In this document: piece after piece, positions 11,876 to 23,218 of the stretch
Layout: the number at the start of each line of letters is the position of its first letter
Numbering within the stretch: the stretch's first letter is position 1
Assembly: GCA_940337035.1 (NCBI GenBank)
Contig: CALNHX010005224.1
Coordinates: forward strand, 47,191 to 111,190
DNA length: 64,000 nt
Reading direction: 5' to 3'
DNA from: Agriotes lineatus
Taxonomy: Eukaryota > Arthropoda > Insecta > Coleoptera > Elateridae
Program-made: the position numbers and the translations under genes
The notes under the pieces: generated by a model
The model's input: only the letters and a program-made list of their open reading frames with translations
Databases searched by the model: none
Told to the model about the DNA's origin: nothing

Positions 11876-12157
11876 TGCAATGGCATCATCTATCTTTTAA
11901 TATTAAATATTCATTACTATTTAAATGTTAAAATACGTGTGGTTCTTTACAAAAAAAATTTAAATTACTATTTACATATTTACAAATTTCGAGTTTCCTT
12001 TTGTTATCTAAAAATGCTTTTTAAAATAATTTTCTGCCATAACTTAGCATTATAATAGTATGTCTTCTCATCTGTTATTTTCTTCAAAATTGTCTTTTAG
12101 TCGTCTTGGTTTAACTTTATTCATATTTGTCTTCCTCCTTATGCTTATTTATTTTAA

Positions 12158-13440
12158 TTATGTCACATCCTCGGAATTTCCAATTTTATTTACTTTAATT
12201 ATGCAACCTCCTGCAATTCTTCGTACTTTATAAAATCCTTTATTTCTTCTTAAATATTTGTATTTCTTATTCCTCATAATGTTATTCAGTATACCTACTG
12301 TTACCACATCTAATTCTTCATTATCGACTACTTCATTCTGTTTTACCTTTGTATTATTTTCCATAAAATCGTCTTGCTCATCTAACATATCCTTTGTCTG
12401 CATTGGCTTCTTTAAATCTCTCTTTTCAATAGAATCATTTTCCTTATCTTTACAACTGTTTAACATTTGATTTATTTCATTATTTCCAAATAATAATTCT
12501 TGTTTTCATCCAAAATTCTGTTTTCATAATCGTTATTCGAAATCTAACTTTCTAATTTATTCTTTACTAACTTATCTTCCATGATTTGTGTTAAATTTTC
12601 CTCTAGCTGTTTGTTTTCGCCCTGCCTTTCTCTTCTCACCTCATTCTTTACTTCATTCTTATAACTTTCTAATGTTACACAAATATTATCTATTTTCTCT
12701 TGCAATTCTGGTTTAATTTGAAATTGTACTTTATTAAAATCTTCTTCTAACCTCCTTCATTGTCACTTCCATCTTATCTGCTTGTTATTTTTGTTCCTGC
12801 AACTTCTCTACAGTACTCTTAATTGATGCTTGTAACCTACCTTCTCTTTCTTCAGCATCCTTCTTACTTTCTTCTGCTAATTCCACTATTATCTTCTCCG
12901 CAATTTTCTCAATCGACTGTTGTAATTTTCTTGCAACCTTCTTTCACTTTCCTCGGCCTTTTCCTCAATTGACTGTTGCAATCTTCTTTGTCTTTCCTCT
13001 GCCTTTTCTTCAATTGACTGTTGCAGATCTCTCTGACTTTCCTCTGTCTTCCTCTCTAATTCCATAAATCCTTTTTCAACTCTTCAGCATTCTTCTTACT
13101 TTCCTCTGCCTTTTCCTCAATTGACTGTTGTAACTCCTTTTTCAACTCTTCTGTAGTTCTTTCTATTGTTGCTTGAAACCTACCTTCCCTTTCCTCTGCA
13201 TTCTTCTTAGTTCTCTCTGCATTTTTCTTTGCATTCCTCTCAGTTGCTTGTTAATCTTCTTGCAATACTTGTTGCATCATCACCATGAACTTCTCTAACT
13301 TCTCATCTATATTTGTTTTCTGTTCTTCTACTTGTAATCTTACCTGATCACCTTGCTGTATTACCTTCACTTCAACTTCAGCACCACGCGTTACTGCTTC
13401 CATTACTTCTTGTCCTTCCTCTTCAGTCTTCTACTTTTTC
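12158..13440 (-). pseudogene. Gag-like coiled-coil protein remnant of the LTR element
   Basis: The minus strand from a candidate ATG at 13403 encodes a strongly charged, Glu/Lys/Gln-rich helical protein interrupted by stops and frameshifts. Around 13080-12930 a repeating unit of about 19-20 residues is visible (LQQSIEEKAEERQRR, then LQQSIEEKAEESERR), a clear heptad coiled coil. The DNA shows it as repeats of a CT-rich word on the plus strand. The last open part (12466-12158) is a 102-codon Asn/Glu/Lys-rich stretch ending in a basic block. Long coiled-coil Gag proteins are known in insect Ty3/gypsy elements. I see no CCHC zinc knuckle. Position between the 5' LTR and the protease supports the Gag assignment. 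The plus-strand frame at 12258-12470 is antisense. Confidence 0.65.
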
Positions 13441-14065
13441 TTGTTACCCTTTTGTCTGTCATATATAAGTTTACATTTTAAATGTACCTACTTTTAATTA
13501 CAGACCCTTATATTCAATTGTAGATCTTTATATTTTGTTTACCAATTGGACCTTTATAAAATGCTTTAGTTATTCTTATTGATTGTCCTATTCTATTACT
13601 TTATTTCTCTCAAAAGAACTCAGTTATGATACGTTTTAAATTATGATTGTTTTATTACAATCCTGTTCCTTAATTCACAATTGTTTAATAACAAATGAAC
13701 CATAAACTTGGTTTATTATTTACAATCAAACCCTTTTATTTTTATTTGTTTACTAGGTTCACATTCAGACACCAATATTTGTTTACTGATAGCTCCTCGT
13801 TAGCTGCTTTGTCATTAATTATGCATATCAGTTGCACCACGTTGGGCGACCATTTAAATATGAAGTGATAACAATGCACCACATTAAACAGCTAATATTT
13901 ATATAATAGCTTTACTTTCAGATAGCCCTTATTTAAATTTTCAAAACAATTACGTATTTTGAATAATTATTTTAACTGAGTACTCTTATCAGGGTGGCTC
14001 GCCAATCTAGTGATTGAATTTTCAATTGTATTTGTAAAAATATTTGACTACTAAATGACATTTAA
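13441..14065 (-). other. 5' leader of the LTR element, possible primer-binding region
   Basis: This lies between the 5' LTR and Gag on the minus strand. About 60-70 bases after the LTR end the minus strand reads ATTGGCGAGCCACCCTGA, which resembles the TGGCGACC-type start seen after LTRs of many insect gypsy elements. It is not directly adjacent to the LTR, so the primer-binding site is uncertain. The rest has no open frame worth naming. Confidence 0.35.
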
Positions 14066-15186
14066 TGTCAACTTGACTTCTACACCTTTTCAAAGGCAGG
14101 TATTGACAATTATACTTTACATTGACACACATATCAATCATTTCACCTACGTAAGTACTGTATTAAGTTTATTTTACACTTTCTTTTACTGATTGTTATT
14201 CAAAAAGGTTTTATAAATTCTTTACACAAACCTTAAAACTTATCTAGCTTTCACTGTAAAAATCCAACCAACAACAGCTTACGATGTCGACTGTCTGCAA
14301 CGCCTACCGCTTATTCCTCAAACCAGTAACAACTATGATGGTCCGTCAACCCTCGAACTGCATCCATCCAGGAATAACTCCTACTATTCTCAGAATCCAT
14401 TCCTGCTCCCTTACAAACGTCACCGTCACACCAATCGACTCCCGGTAAGTTTCAGTATTATGGCGATCTAAATCTAACTTTGTTTATCCTGCAGATAGTC
14501 CGACGTCAGCAATACCCACAAAATTATCCAAATCAATCAGCTAATTGTAAGAATCTCCAATAATATCTTGTTTGTATCAATATATCCAAATCTCTTCAAA
14601 TAATGTAACCTTCAGTATTATTTATTTCCAATTCACTGTATTTGTACAATCTCTTCACCGATTGTATGTCTGTATTAGTTCCAATTTACACTTTCGCCCA
14701 TCGCACCATGTAGATTTGTTGCCAACCCCTTTTAATTTGCATTTACCAAACAATGATCCAAATTAAGGCGATTTTTTTATTTTCCAAAATTCGTTATTTC
14801 AAAAATACATGTACATTTTTATGAGTTGTTTCAGTAACTAATTAAACAAAAATTTTCATTCCTGTTAGATACAATTCTTATTGCACACTTATTTATTTTA
14901 AATATCCTATTATTACATGCTATTAATTCTTATCATTCTAACAAATACATTTGTCAATTGTAACCTTGGCTTGAACTTTACTAAAATTAAACTCAACCAT
15001 CAAATTTGTATACTCAAATGTTATTTTATTATCAAATTACCTCACTCATTCTCTCAGTTAAATTTTATTATTCATTTCAAAATTAACACCCAATTCTATC
15101 CACACTTCAAGATTTGATTGTAGTAATCATCCAAATTTATTAGTTTTATATTTTCATCTTTCAACCACCTTTAGTGTATCACAACA
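14066..15186 (-). repeat. 5' LTR of the gypsy-type element
   Basis: This is the second copy of the 1.12-kb repeat at 8952-10082. On the plus strand it starts TGTCAACTTGACTTC and ends TATCACAACA, giving proper TG...CA ends. Compared with the left copy, the differences are scattered substitutions and a few 1- to 10-bp indels. Short open frames at 14572-14766 and 14917-15117 are by-products. The sequence right of 15186 does not match that left of 8952, so no target duplication is evident. Confidence 0.8.
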
Positions 15187-18100
15187 ATACATATACTCTT
15201 ACCATAAGCATGGGAAATCCCTCCCCAACAAAAGTACCTAGTAAATCTTTACGACTTTAAGACTTTAAAATGCATAACATCTAACTCAGGTTGGTCTTAC
15301 CGTTGACACAATTACTTCTAAGTTTTCTCTTAAAATACGATACTTCTATGTACTGCAATACCTTGTGGTGTGCACATTTATCAACTCCTAATAATTTTTT
15401 ACATAGGATACTCTACCACTAGACCTACAGCAGCTTATTTTAGCTTACTGAATCTATAAAATGTAAATAGAGCTTTTGCAATAATTTACTTAACAAACAG
15501 TTTAAAGAAAATTCTGTAGCAAGATTCGTGAGAGAACTACATTGTATATCCATGAAAACCCCATATTTTCTTCTATAAGCTAGATGCTTTCGATAACAGT
15601 GATAGTTCTAGACAAGAAACTACATCAGTGAATTAAAAATTTATTTGAGGAAAGCTCCGAAACGTGGTAGATTCGTTTCGGAACGCTAGATAAGGGCGTC
15701 CTTTCTTTATTTTAGTAGCATTTAAGCTTAATTGTTTCATGTTCCGTACTTTTCTTTGGTTTTGTTCTTCGAAATTCTGTACAAGATGGCTGATGTTGTC
15801 AATTATTTGTTCAGAGTGTCTCCTCAGAAAAGAGAGGTTTGCCTTTCAGGACAATTGGCAGTTAGTTTATTCTACATATTTTTTCTGACGTTCTCAAATA
15901 TAGAGCAGCGTCGTCTCAATACTGGTTGGAAATTAAAAAAAATGTGATATTAATTAAGACGAATTCTAGTTCTTTGACAAATTACAGGTGTACTTAAAAA
16001 TTACTACTCACATTATTTTTATCTCTGCAAGATTTTTAGATTCGGTACAATTATTACCCCTTTCAAGTTACACATCAAAAATAAAAAATAATAAAGCCCT
16101 GAATATGTAATTTTTATCGTATACTGTGACGAGAACCAGTTCTTAATATTCAGTGTTTCTACAGGTGTTATTAACACTAGAGAGAATGTGTTTACTGCAT
16201 ATTGTAGAGATTATTTAACGCATTACTAATTCTAAGTAGTGTAGAATAGGCTTGTGCTGAGTACTATTCATTATACAAGTTCAATCAATGCCGCAAATTT
16301 GATTATGGATTTCAGCTACTGTAATTAGGAACGCAGCGGCCTTTCATTAAAAATAGCAATAAGGTGAAAAACTTCGTGCGTGTACAGTTTCAGCTGTTCT
16401 GCATGTTACATGGAAATAATGCACATGCACCCATTATCAAAGGAAGGGCAACAGTTAGCATGCTAAACTTGATTATTTGCGACCTCATCAGTTGGCAGAT
16501 CTGAGTGTGTGTAAATGGACATTCAACTGCAATACTGATACTCGAAAATCCAAACTGGACAACATAATATAGAAGGTTTTCGCAGTCTTAAATACTACAC
16601 AGGGTGTCCCGATTTGTTCTCGATAGTAAATGTCATATTGATCAAAAAGCGGTAAACTCTTCATATTCAGTAATTTTGTTACTGAGCCTCGATGATCGGG
16701 GACGCTTAACGAACTCCATACTAAAAGCTGGTCTACATAGTAATAGTTAACAGGATTTACACTGCAGATGGGCAAAAAAATTGAAAGGGGACGCGCACAC
16801 GCTTTTATCAATCTTACTTACGTTAATACTCTGCTCTTTGTGTCATTTTTTGAAAAAAGCCTTTTCAACAATAGAAAAAACATTAAAGCACCCCTCTTTA
16901 ACTAATAGGTGTAGGGGCACCATATAGGAATAAGTGCAGTACTGTTAGTATTTAAAGGTTTTGAAGAGGCCGCCGAATGTTCTTAGGGGGTGGATTGCGC
17001 AGGAGAAGAGCAAAATTTTTCTTAATTAAACGCGTCATATACATGTAAATTAAAATACAAAATTGTCTCCTGTTGTCTGGAGGAATTTAGGTAAACATAA
17101 TAACAAAAATATCAAAACTTCCTTTCAATAGAGAATAAAAAAAATTTATACATTTATATTAGCATTATTGCAACAATGAAACGTAAACGGAGTAGCTAAA
17201 ACTGTAATTTGAAAACAAGATAGAAGCGCGCAATGGTTGGTTTCATAATTCAATGTCTTATTAGCGAACCGACGCCTCAAACCACAAAGTAATTAGGTTT
17301 AGTCGCTTAGGTGGCAGCTGCTTTGTTTCTTTCTAAGCTCTTCGCCCTTGTCATCTAAGCTGTAGCCTTAAGGAACAACGCTTCACACTCACGTTAAGAT
17401 GTCTGATCACTTTCAAACTATTGATCAGTGTAACTAAGGTCGGCGAAAGTTTATAGACAAGTTTTTTAGCCACATACCTACGTTCTGGTTGGAACTTTCA
17501 GTATCAGTGTTGTTGTTTCTGTTCATTTTATGTTGATGCACTTCTGACTTTTAAGGTTTGTTATAATAAACCCCGGTTAGATTAAAGATAAAGGTAAGTT
17601 TGCCTAATAATACGAATCAATTAATTAGAGCTCTTATGTGATGTCAAAGTTGAACGCATATATGAGGTTTATAACTTAGTAATTCTACTTGCAACTCCAG
17701 CAAAAAGACATTTAATAGACATGTTAATTTATTGTACTATTAAAAATCTCTATCTATAGTACCTATAATATAAATAATCTCACGTAAACATTTTCTTCAC
17801 ATCGTTCAAATAACGACACAAGTTAGTGTGCTATTTTGTGTATTATTTGATACTAAATTAATTCATTGAGTTGTGGAAATTAAGTTGTATTCATTGAGGC
17901 TTCATCTCTGAAAGTAAGTAAGGGAAAATTACACTTTTTTAACCAGTGCACACAAACTTTTCTGACTGGTGTCTATGTATATTGCTATATAGCCCCTATT
18001 AAGAAAACTATGCCTTAAAAGTATTTATTTTATATTTCAATGATATTTAATATAATCAAGACCTCTTATCTCTTTGGGCTGGGTTCATCAAATCTAGTAT

Positions 18101-18314
18101 GCTATTTACTGTAGCAATGAAACTTTATAACCTCAAATTCTTTGAATTAATTTAATGTTCAAATGTCAAAGTTTACTTTTCAAATTTTCTACACTAAGGT
18201 ATACTGACACTTGTGCTTTTACATTTGACGTTTACTATTTATTGACTTTTCTCGATAATTATTGCTTCAGTTTTTGTTAATTACTTTCAAAATTGACAGT
18301 ATTCAAAACTTCAA
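15187..18314. other. no identifiable gene
   Basis: AT-rich sequence with only short unsupported frames (15732-15947 plus, 16488-16811 minus). It contains a perfect 9-bp inverted repeat at 15656-15682 (TCCGAAACG ... CGTTTCGGA). It also has one isolated ACAGGGTGTCCCGATTT word at 16607, which looks like a single transposon terminus without a partner. Confidence 0.45.
15656..15682. repeat. hairpin, perfect 9-bp arms
   Basis: TCCGAAACG and CGTTTCGGA are separated by a 9-base loop. The left arm is preceded by TTTGAGGAAAGC. The whole resembles, loosely, the GA-stem-CGAAAC part of hammerhead-like motifs found in some retroelements, but the order of boxes is incomplete here. Confidence 0.6.
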
Positions 18315-19438
18315 TGTCAACTTAATCTAACAAACCTGTTTTCTATTACTTATATCCTTACCACGAACAACACTCACCACTAACGCCTTTCTTGAACAGA
18401 TTACAACATCCAAAACACCCAACAGCTAACCCTTCCTTGGTCCTGTCAACTGATGCAAGCTCCAAACTCCTGCTTCTACTAGTGTCAGACGTCACAACAA
18501 GCTCCTACGTTTAGCCCTGCAAGTTACTGAAAAAGAACACTTTTCCTAGCTGCTACTGCTCTTTCTGGTACAACCATCACAGCTATTGGCTCCTCTTGTA
18601 TGCCTGTACCATCAATCCAATTCCCGTCAACATCCTACTTGCTCGTTCACGTCCAAACAACTCATCTGCCTCCAAAACCTCGTCCCGGTTACTGCTGCAG
18701 TCCACAATCCTGCTATCTGGTACTGGCAACCCCCTAAATCTGCTCTTCACACGATCTATTATCCTGGTAAGTTACTCTCCTTCTGTTATATTTTCAAATA
18801 TTAACTTTGTCCCATTTATTTCAAGTACGCTGACGGCTCAAACTCGATGTACTAAGTATCGATCCAATTCTTCACACAACCAATATGAAATTACTTCTTA
18901 TTATTTGTAGTTTAATACAATAAATTCATTTTCCATCGATGATTATTAATTTTTGTAAACCAATATTACAATAACTGTTTTTCTTTGCTTTTGGTGTTAC
19001 TATTCACAATACCATATTTTATTTAAATAATTTATGCAGAAATTCCATTTAATTTTCAATATTTAATTTTCCATAAATTTTATTACATCTGCATTTATGA
19101 GTACTTATTTGGTAACTGTTTTATAAACAAACTTTTTTTATCTACTAGTAACCATTATTTATGCACACTATTTAAATAATAACAATACATCATTTTCTTA
19201 ACAAACACAATTGTCGATGTAACCTTAGTTTGAATTAATTTTCCTTAATTATTAATTTCAATGCATTCAAATCAGTCTACCAGTATTTTATGAATCCCAA
19301 TGAATAATGCAACCAGTGTTGATTTTCATCAATTAATGTTAAAATTTTATATCTATTAAGACTCAATTTCTGTAACTGTCCAAATTTATTTGTTCAATTT
19401 TCAACATTCCATCTCTGTCCATATCATGTATCATAACA
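18315..19438 (-). repeat. diverged solo LTR related to the gypsy-type LTRs
   Basis: It starts TGTCAACTTAATC and ends TATCATAACA, the same termini as the LTRs at 8952 and 14066, and its length (1124 bp) is nearly the same. Interior similarity is patchy but recurs in the same order, for example the block near 19200-19240 (AACAAACACAATTGTCGATG) against 14940-14980 and the CCAAATTTATT block near the end. No internal coding region adjoins it, so it is probably a solo LTR of a related subfamily. Orientation is inferred from the aligned LTRs. Flanking 5-mers (TTCAA, ATATA) do not match. Open frames at 18586-18910 are incidental. Confidence 0.62.
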
Positions 19439-20101
19439 ATATATTGCTTCGGATAGAAGCCCTACAATGTAAAAATTTGTATTAAAATGCCATCCCATTC
19501 CTGTCGTGTTTACGATTTGGGATACTTCGGCCTTATCACATCGGAATTGTATTAATTTTAATTTGCATGTAGTACTTCAGTGGTGGGTAATTTCTCACAA
19601 TTTAGCTCAATGTTTTTAAAAATCGTTTCGTGGGCTGAAATCACTTAAGCACAACGCGTACCATCTGCAATTAGACTGCAGTGAATTTTAAACTATAGAA
19701 TGCGTTTGGAGATGTTAAAAAGTGGCATAGATAGGTAATTTGAGGCACACCAACCGAATTTAATATTCGTTTAATTTTGTAGAAGAACTTTTAAGCAAAT
19801 GTCGATAAACGATTTTCCAACTGGCACAAGGGTTAAATGTCTAAATTTACGAAATTTTAATTGAATATCAAATACAAAACTGCGCAATTGCATATATTTT
19901 CTTATTATAGTTTAAGTTAGTTAATTTAAAAATGAGTGATTAGTTTACGTTTCGCACATATCTCGATGCAGATACCAAAACGTTCATTTTTTTCACGCAA
20001 TATGATAAGCTTAACTCTTGCTAAGTTAGTTGCACCGATTTGTGCTTCAAAATAGCAGTAAAAAGTTGTGTAACACCTGCCTGCCGAAAGAACAATTTCT
20101 G
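19439..20101. other. no identifiable gene
   Basis: AT-rich sequence without a supported open frame, repeat boundary or RNA gene. Confidence 0.45.
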
Positions 20102-20244
20102 ATGGTAGGTTCTTCCGGGTTACGCCGTGGTCGTCGATTTGAACTTGACGTTTCGCTGCTCATGCTGTGAGCTTCTCAGAAGTTTTCTAAATACTTTAGA
20201 AGTTCAAATCGACGACGACGGCATAACCTGGAAGAACCTACCAT
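20102..20244 (-). repeat. 143-bp foldback element with hammerhead-like core on the minus strand
   Basis: Arms of 45 bp (20102-20146 and 20200-20244) are inverted copies with about four mismatches, starting ATGGTAGGTTCTTCC. The unpaired 53-bp centre, read on the minus strand, contains CTGAGAAG, then CTCACAGCATGAG (self-complementary CTCA/TGAG), then CGAAAC and GTC, and after GTC the right-hand arm starts AAGTTCAAATC. This is the order of a type I hammerhead ribozyme: stem I, CUGANGA, stem II, GAAA, NUH cleavage site, stem I. The first box lacks one base (CTGA-GA), and three extra bases sit between stem II and GAAA. The foldback repeat is seen directly, and the ribozyme relationship is inference. 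Confidence 0.6.
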
Positions 20245-21343
20245 TGTGGACCTGTTGTGAAGCAAGTGACAGTTCTTCGTAATAAAAAAGATTTATATTA
20301 ACTAATGTTATTGAGCGTTTCATTCTTCATAAGCATTTTTTCATGAATTTTAACTGGAAAATTGAAGCGACGAAATAGTGGTTCTTCGTTAATCTTCACA
20401 ATAAGCAAGTAAGCTAATTGAAATAACCACTGCAAAAGCATACTCGAACCTAATGCAGATCATAAAAAGATGAGGTATTTAGGCGTGCGAAGTATTTGCA
20501 AACTACAAATATTTATACAGTCCCAAACGTCTGTTTATACGAGAATATTTCAATAATTGTAATTTATGCACAAAAAAATATAGCAGGTTTAACCAAAAAT
20601 ATTACTTTTTACCTTTTTGTAGTTTCATCTTCTCTATTGTAAATTATAGTAGGATCCATCCTTTAATTCTATATATTATAATGCCACGGTGTTAAAGATT
20701 GTTACAGGGAAACCTCCTTTTCGACACGAAACAAACCTAAATGTTACTCAAACTAGCTCTAGTGGGAAAAGGATCACTTGCAATAGTAAAAAAAATATTT
20801 GGAAAGATAACAGGTCAAATTCGTATAACTTACCATATGGTTTGTATCTGCCGGTGATGTAATAGGGGTATTTAACAATAAAAATGCCCGTCATCGATGA
20901 GAATAATGTACAGCGCAGTGCAGTGATAAAAGACATATAGAGCTTGAAGTGGTCACGGTATATCTTATCACTTATAATAATGCAGAAGACTAAAAGCCGT
21001 GTTTACACAACTAAAAGTACCACGGTTGCATTCGTTTATTTCTATTTTCGGGTTTTTGTAAACAAACTTCCCTTAACTTTTAATAGCGATATTATCACAG
21101 AAAACAATTACTTATTACGGCTACTACTTGTGTTTTTTAAAACTGTTGACACAGCTTCAAAGGCAAGTGAATTTTGGTTAATAATAAAGAGAGTTACTGA
21201 ATGCAACCAACGGCCGAAGCAGTTTTAAGCATATTAAATGTGTCTCTGACTTTGATGTTTACACATAACCTAAAAATTATTTTGACTACGAAACTTTATC
21301 AAATTGTTAATCGCTTTGATTGCGCTGCAAATATACCACACAT
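20245..21343. other. no identifiable gene
   Basis: AT-rich sequence. Short frames at 20748-20936 (minus) and 20944-21228 (plus, 94 codons) have no recognisable domains. Confidence 0.4.
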
Positions 21344-21732
21344 TTGGCGTTGTACCCTGCATACGGGCTGATTTTCAGGTATGCCGATCAACAAAGAATT
21401 TACGAGGAAAAACCATTTGTTTCCTTTATTATAGCGACATATTGAAGATTACCTAAGAAATACCGAAAACCATGAGCTATAATTCAACAACTGCTGCTCA
21501 GCAACATCCTGAATGCTAACGCTTGGAAGACATCTACTTTCTTTGAGAGCATGAAACGTTGCAGTAAAAAGAGTTGGCGTTGTACCCCGATGTCGATAAT
21601 AAACCTGCATACATGCTGATTTTCAGGTATGCCGATCAAAGATGAATTACAGGAAAAATAACAATTTGTTTCCTTTATTATAGCCACATTTTGAAGATTA
21701 CCTAAGAAATACAGAAAACCGTGAGCTCCCCA
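21338..21732. repeat. direct duplication of a block of about 130 bp
   Basis: A block beginning TTGGCGTTGTACCC at about 21342 recurs at about 21573. Both copies share GCTGATTTTCAGGTATGCCG, TTTGTTTCCTTTATTATAG and GATTACCTAAGAAATAC, and differ by a few substitutions and small insertions. About 100 bases of unshared sequence lie between them. The minus-strand open frame 21484-21762 runs through one copy and is probably incidental. Confidence 0.8.
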
Positions 21733-21939
21733 AGTTTGGAATCTACTTAGTTCGACCTGCAAAACACTACTTTCCGGTCTCGTAACGTAAATTACTATTA
21801 AGATTAATTTAGTTTGAAATGTGTGTAGCTCAATACTGCAGTCATTAGCAAGAAGGCGGTATCTACAGAAAAATCGAAATTGAGTTATTGGTATCGTTGG
21901 AATTGGTACAAAATTCCAATCATTTTAGATAAGTAACAA

Positions 21940-22263
21940 ATCGATATACTGGGAGTAGAGATTACGGCCGCACACATTGACTGCAGTCATCGTCTTGGTA
22001 AGATAGGCGAAAATCGTCCTATTATAGTAAAATTCGTAAGTCATAATACAAAAAACACTGTTTACAATAATAAAAGGAAATTGAAAAATTCGAGTATAGT
22101 TATCAGAGAGGACCTAACTAAAAAAAGGCTCCAGCTGCTTAAACAGGCTGGTAAGAAATACGGTGTAAGGTGTGTGTGGACATATGGTGGCAATATATTC
22201 GCTAAAGTGAATAATACAATTACACGTATACCTATGAATGCTGATTTGGGGAATGATTCATAA
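21940..22263 (+). pseudogene. LINE ORF1 protein, C-terminal fragment
   Basis: The plus strand is open from about 21946 to the stop at 22261-22263. Its beginning includes HRLGKIGENRPIIVKF, followed by a KRKLKNSSIVIREDLT block and, near the end, VWTYGGNIFAK. This is the conserved C-terminal part of the ORF1 protein of many insect LINEs, an RNA-binding protein that packages the retrotransposon transcript. The N-terminal coiled coil and any start codon are missing or unrecognisable upstream, where one frameshift around 21930 already breaks the frame. The ORF2 start follows 245 bases downstream. Confidence 0.75.
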
Positions 22264-22508
22264 ATTTATTTTCATCTTATTATATTGCGATTCTAATAAT
22301 GAAATTTTATTTTAAACGTTTGGTCGTTATTTTTATACGTAGTTATAAATATTTACCTTAGTTATCAGTTGTGACTTTTAAATTTGCAAATATTATTTTA
22401 TTTCGTGGTACTAAACTTGTAGTTTTGTTGATTTATTTTTATTGAGAATTTTCTTTGGTTGTTTTGCAAAATGATAATTGTAATATTTCGTATCTATAGC
22501 AGGTAATT

Positions 22509-23218
22509 ATGAATAATCAGTTGAAGGTAGCACATATCAATATACGGTCGTTGGTTTCTAAGTTTCTTGATCTGAGTAATTATGTTCTTGAGTCAGATTT
22601 TGATATATTTACTATAAGTGAAACTTGGCTGAATTCCGATATCAGCAATGATGCTTCACAGATTGACGGTTATAATTTGTTACGTAAGGATCGGACAGGC
22701 CGGGGTGGAGGTGTATGTATGTTTATCAAAAATATTTTTAAATATAATATAATAAAAATGAATGATTCCATTGAACAATTGTGGCTTAGTGTATCTCTCA
22801 AAGAATTAAAACTTGCCATTGGTGTGGTATACCGATCGCCCTCTCTCTCGTACAAAACATTTACCGATGAATTTGAGCAGAATTGCACTTATTGTTTGTC
22901 AATATGTGATCAAATATTATGCCTAGGAGACATGAATATTGACATGTCTAAGAGAAACAATTTATATAGTATTTATTTCAACAATTTGTTAGACTCTTGA
23001 TTTTAAGGTTAGCTGACAATACAACAACACTAATTGACTTAATCATTACGTCAGATAAAAATTTAGTAACACAGTTTGGTACATATACTTTGAATTTGTC
23101 TGATCATGAGCTTATTTTCTGTTACATTAGCAACAAAAAAGTTATTAGTCCAACCATATTCAGAACAATGAGATGCTTAAAAAATTTCGATCAAAATATA
23201 TTTTATCAAGAACTCTTA
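22509..23218 (+). pseudogene. LINE ORF2, apurinic-type endonuclease domain
   Basis: The ATG at 22509 starts a 163-codon frame. Visible endonuclease landmarks are HINIRSL with the catalytic Asn at residue 11, SETW with the metal-binding Glu at residue 38, GRGGGV at residues 64-69, VVYRSPS at 106-112 and GDMNID at 140-145. A frameshift near 22995 moves the reading to another frame, in which LIDLII and the final SDH catalytic pair (near 23101) are found. Together these are the full set of AP-endonuclease motifs that nick target DNA for target-primed reverse transcription. The frame is interrupted at 23218 by a palindromic MITE. Confidence 0.85.

Larger units (their letters stand above)
8952..15186 (-). 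mobile_element. degenerate Ty3/gypsy-type LTR retrotransposon, internally deleted, with a nested LINE
   Basis: Two direct repeats of about 1.12 kb (8952-10082 and 14066-15186) flank an internal region whose minus strand encodes, in order, a coiled-coil Gag-like protein, a retropepsin remnant and the first part of a reverse transcriptase. That is the Ty3/gypsy order. On the minus strand the right copy is the 5' LTR and the left copy the 3' LTR. The RT core, RNase H and integrase are missing, and a plus-strand LINE tail interrupts the sequence between protease and RT. The two LTRs differ by roughly 4-5 per cent over the stretch I compared, which suggests an old insertion. I found no convincing target-site duplication. 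Confidence 0.78.

Noticed and set aside
12258..12470. Plus-strand open frame rich in Ser and Phe
   Set aside because: It is the antisense of the Gag-like Glu/Lys-rich strand of the LTR element, so its composition is a by-product.
11226..13440. CRISPR-like or tandem array suspicion for the CT-rich repeats
   Set aside because: The periodicity comes from heptad-coded coiled coil in a Gag remnant, with no spacer-repeat structure and a eukaryotic context.
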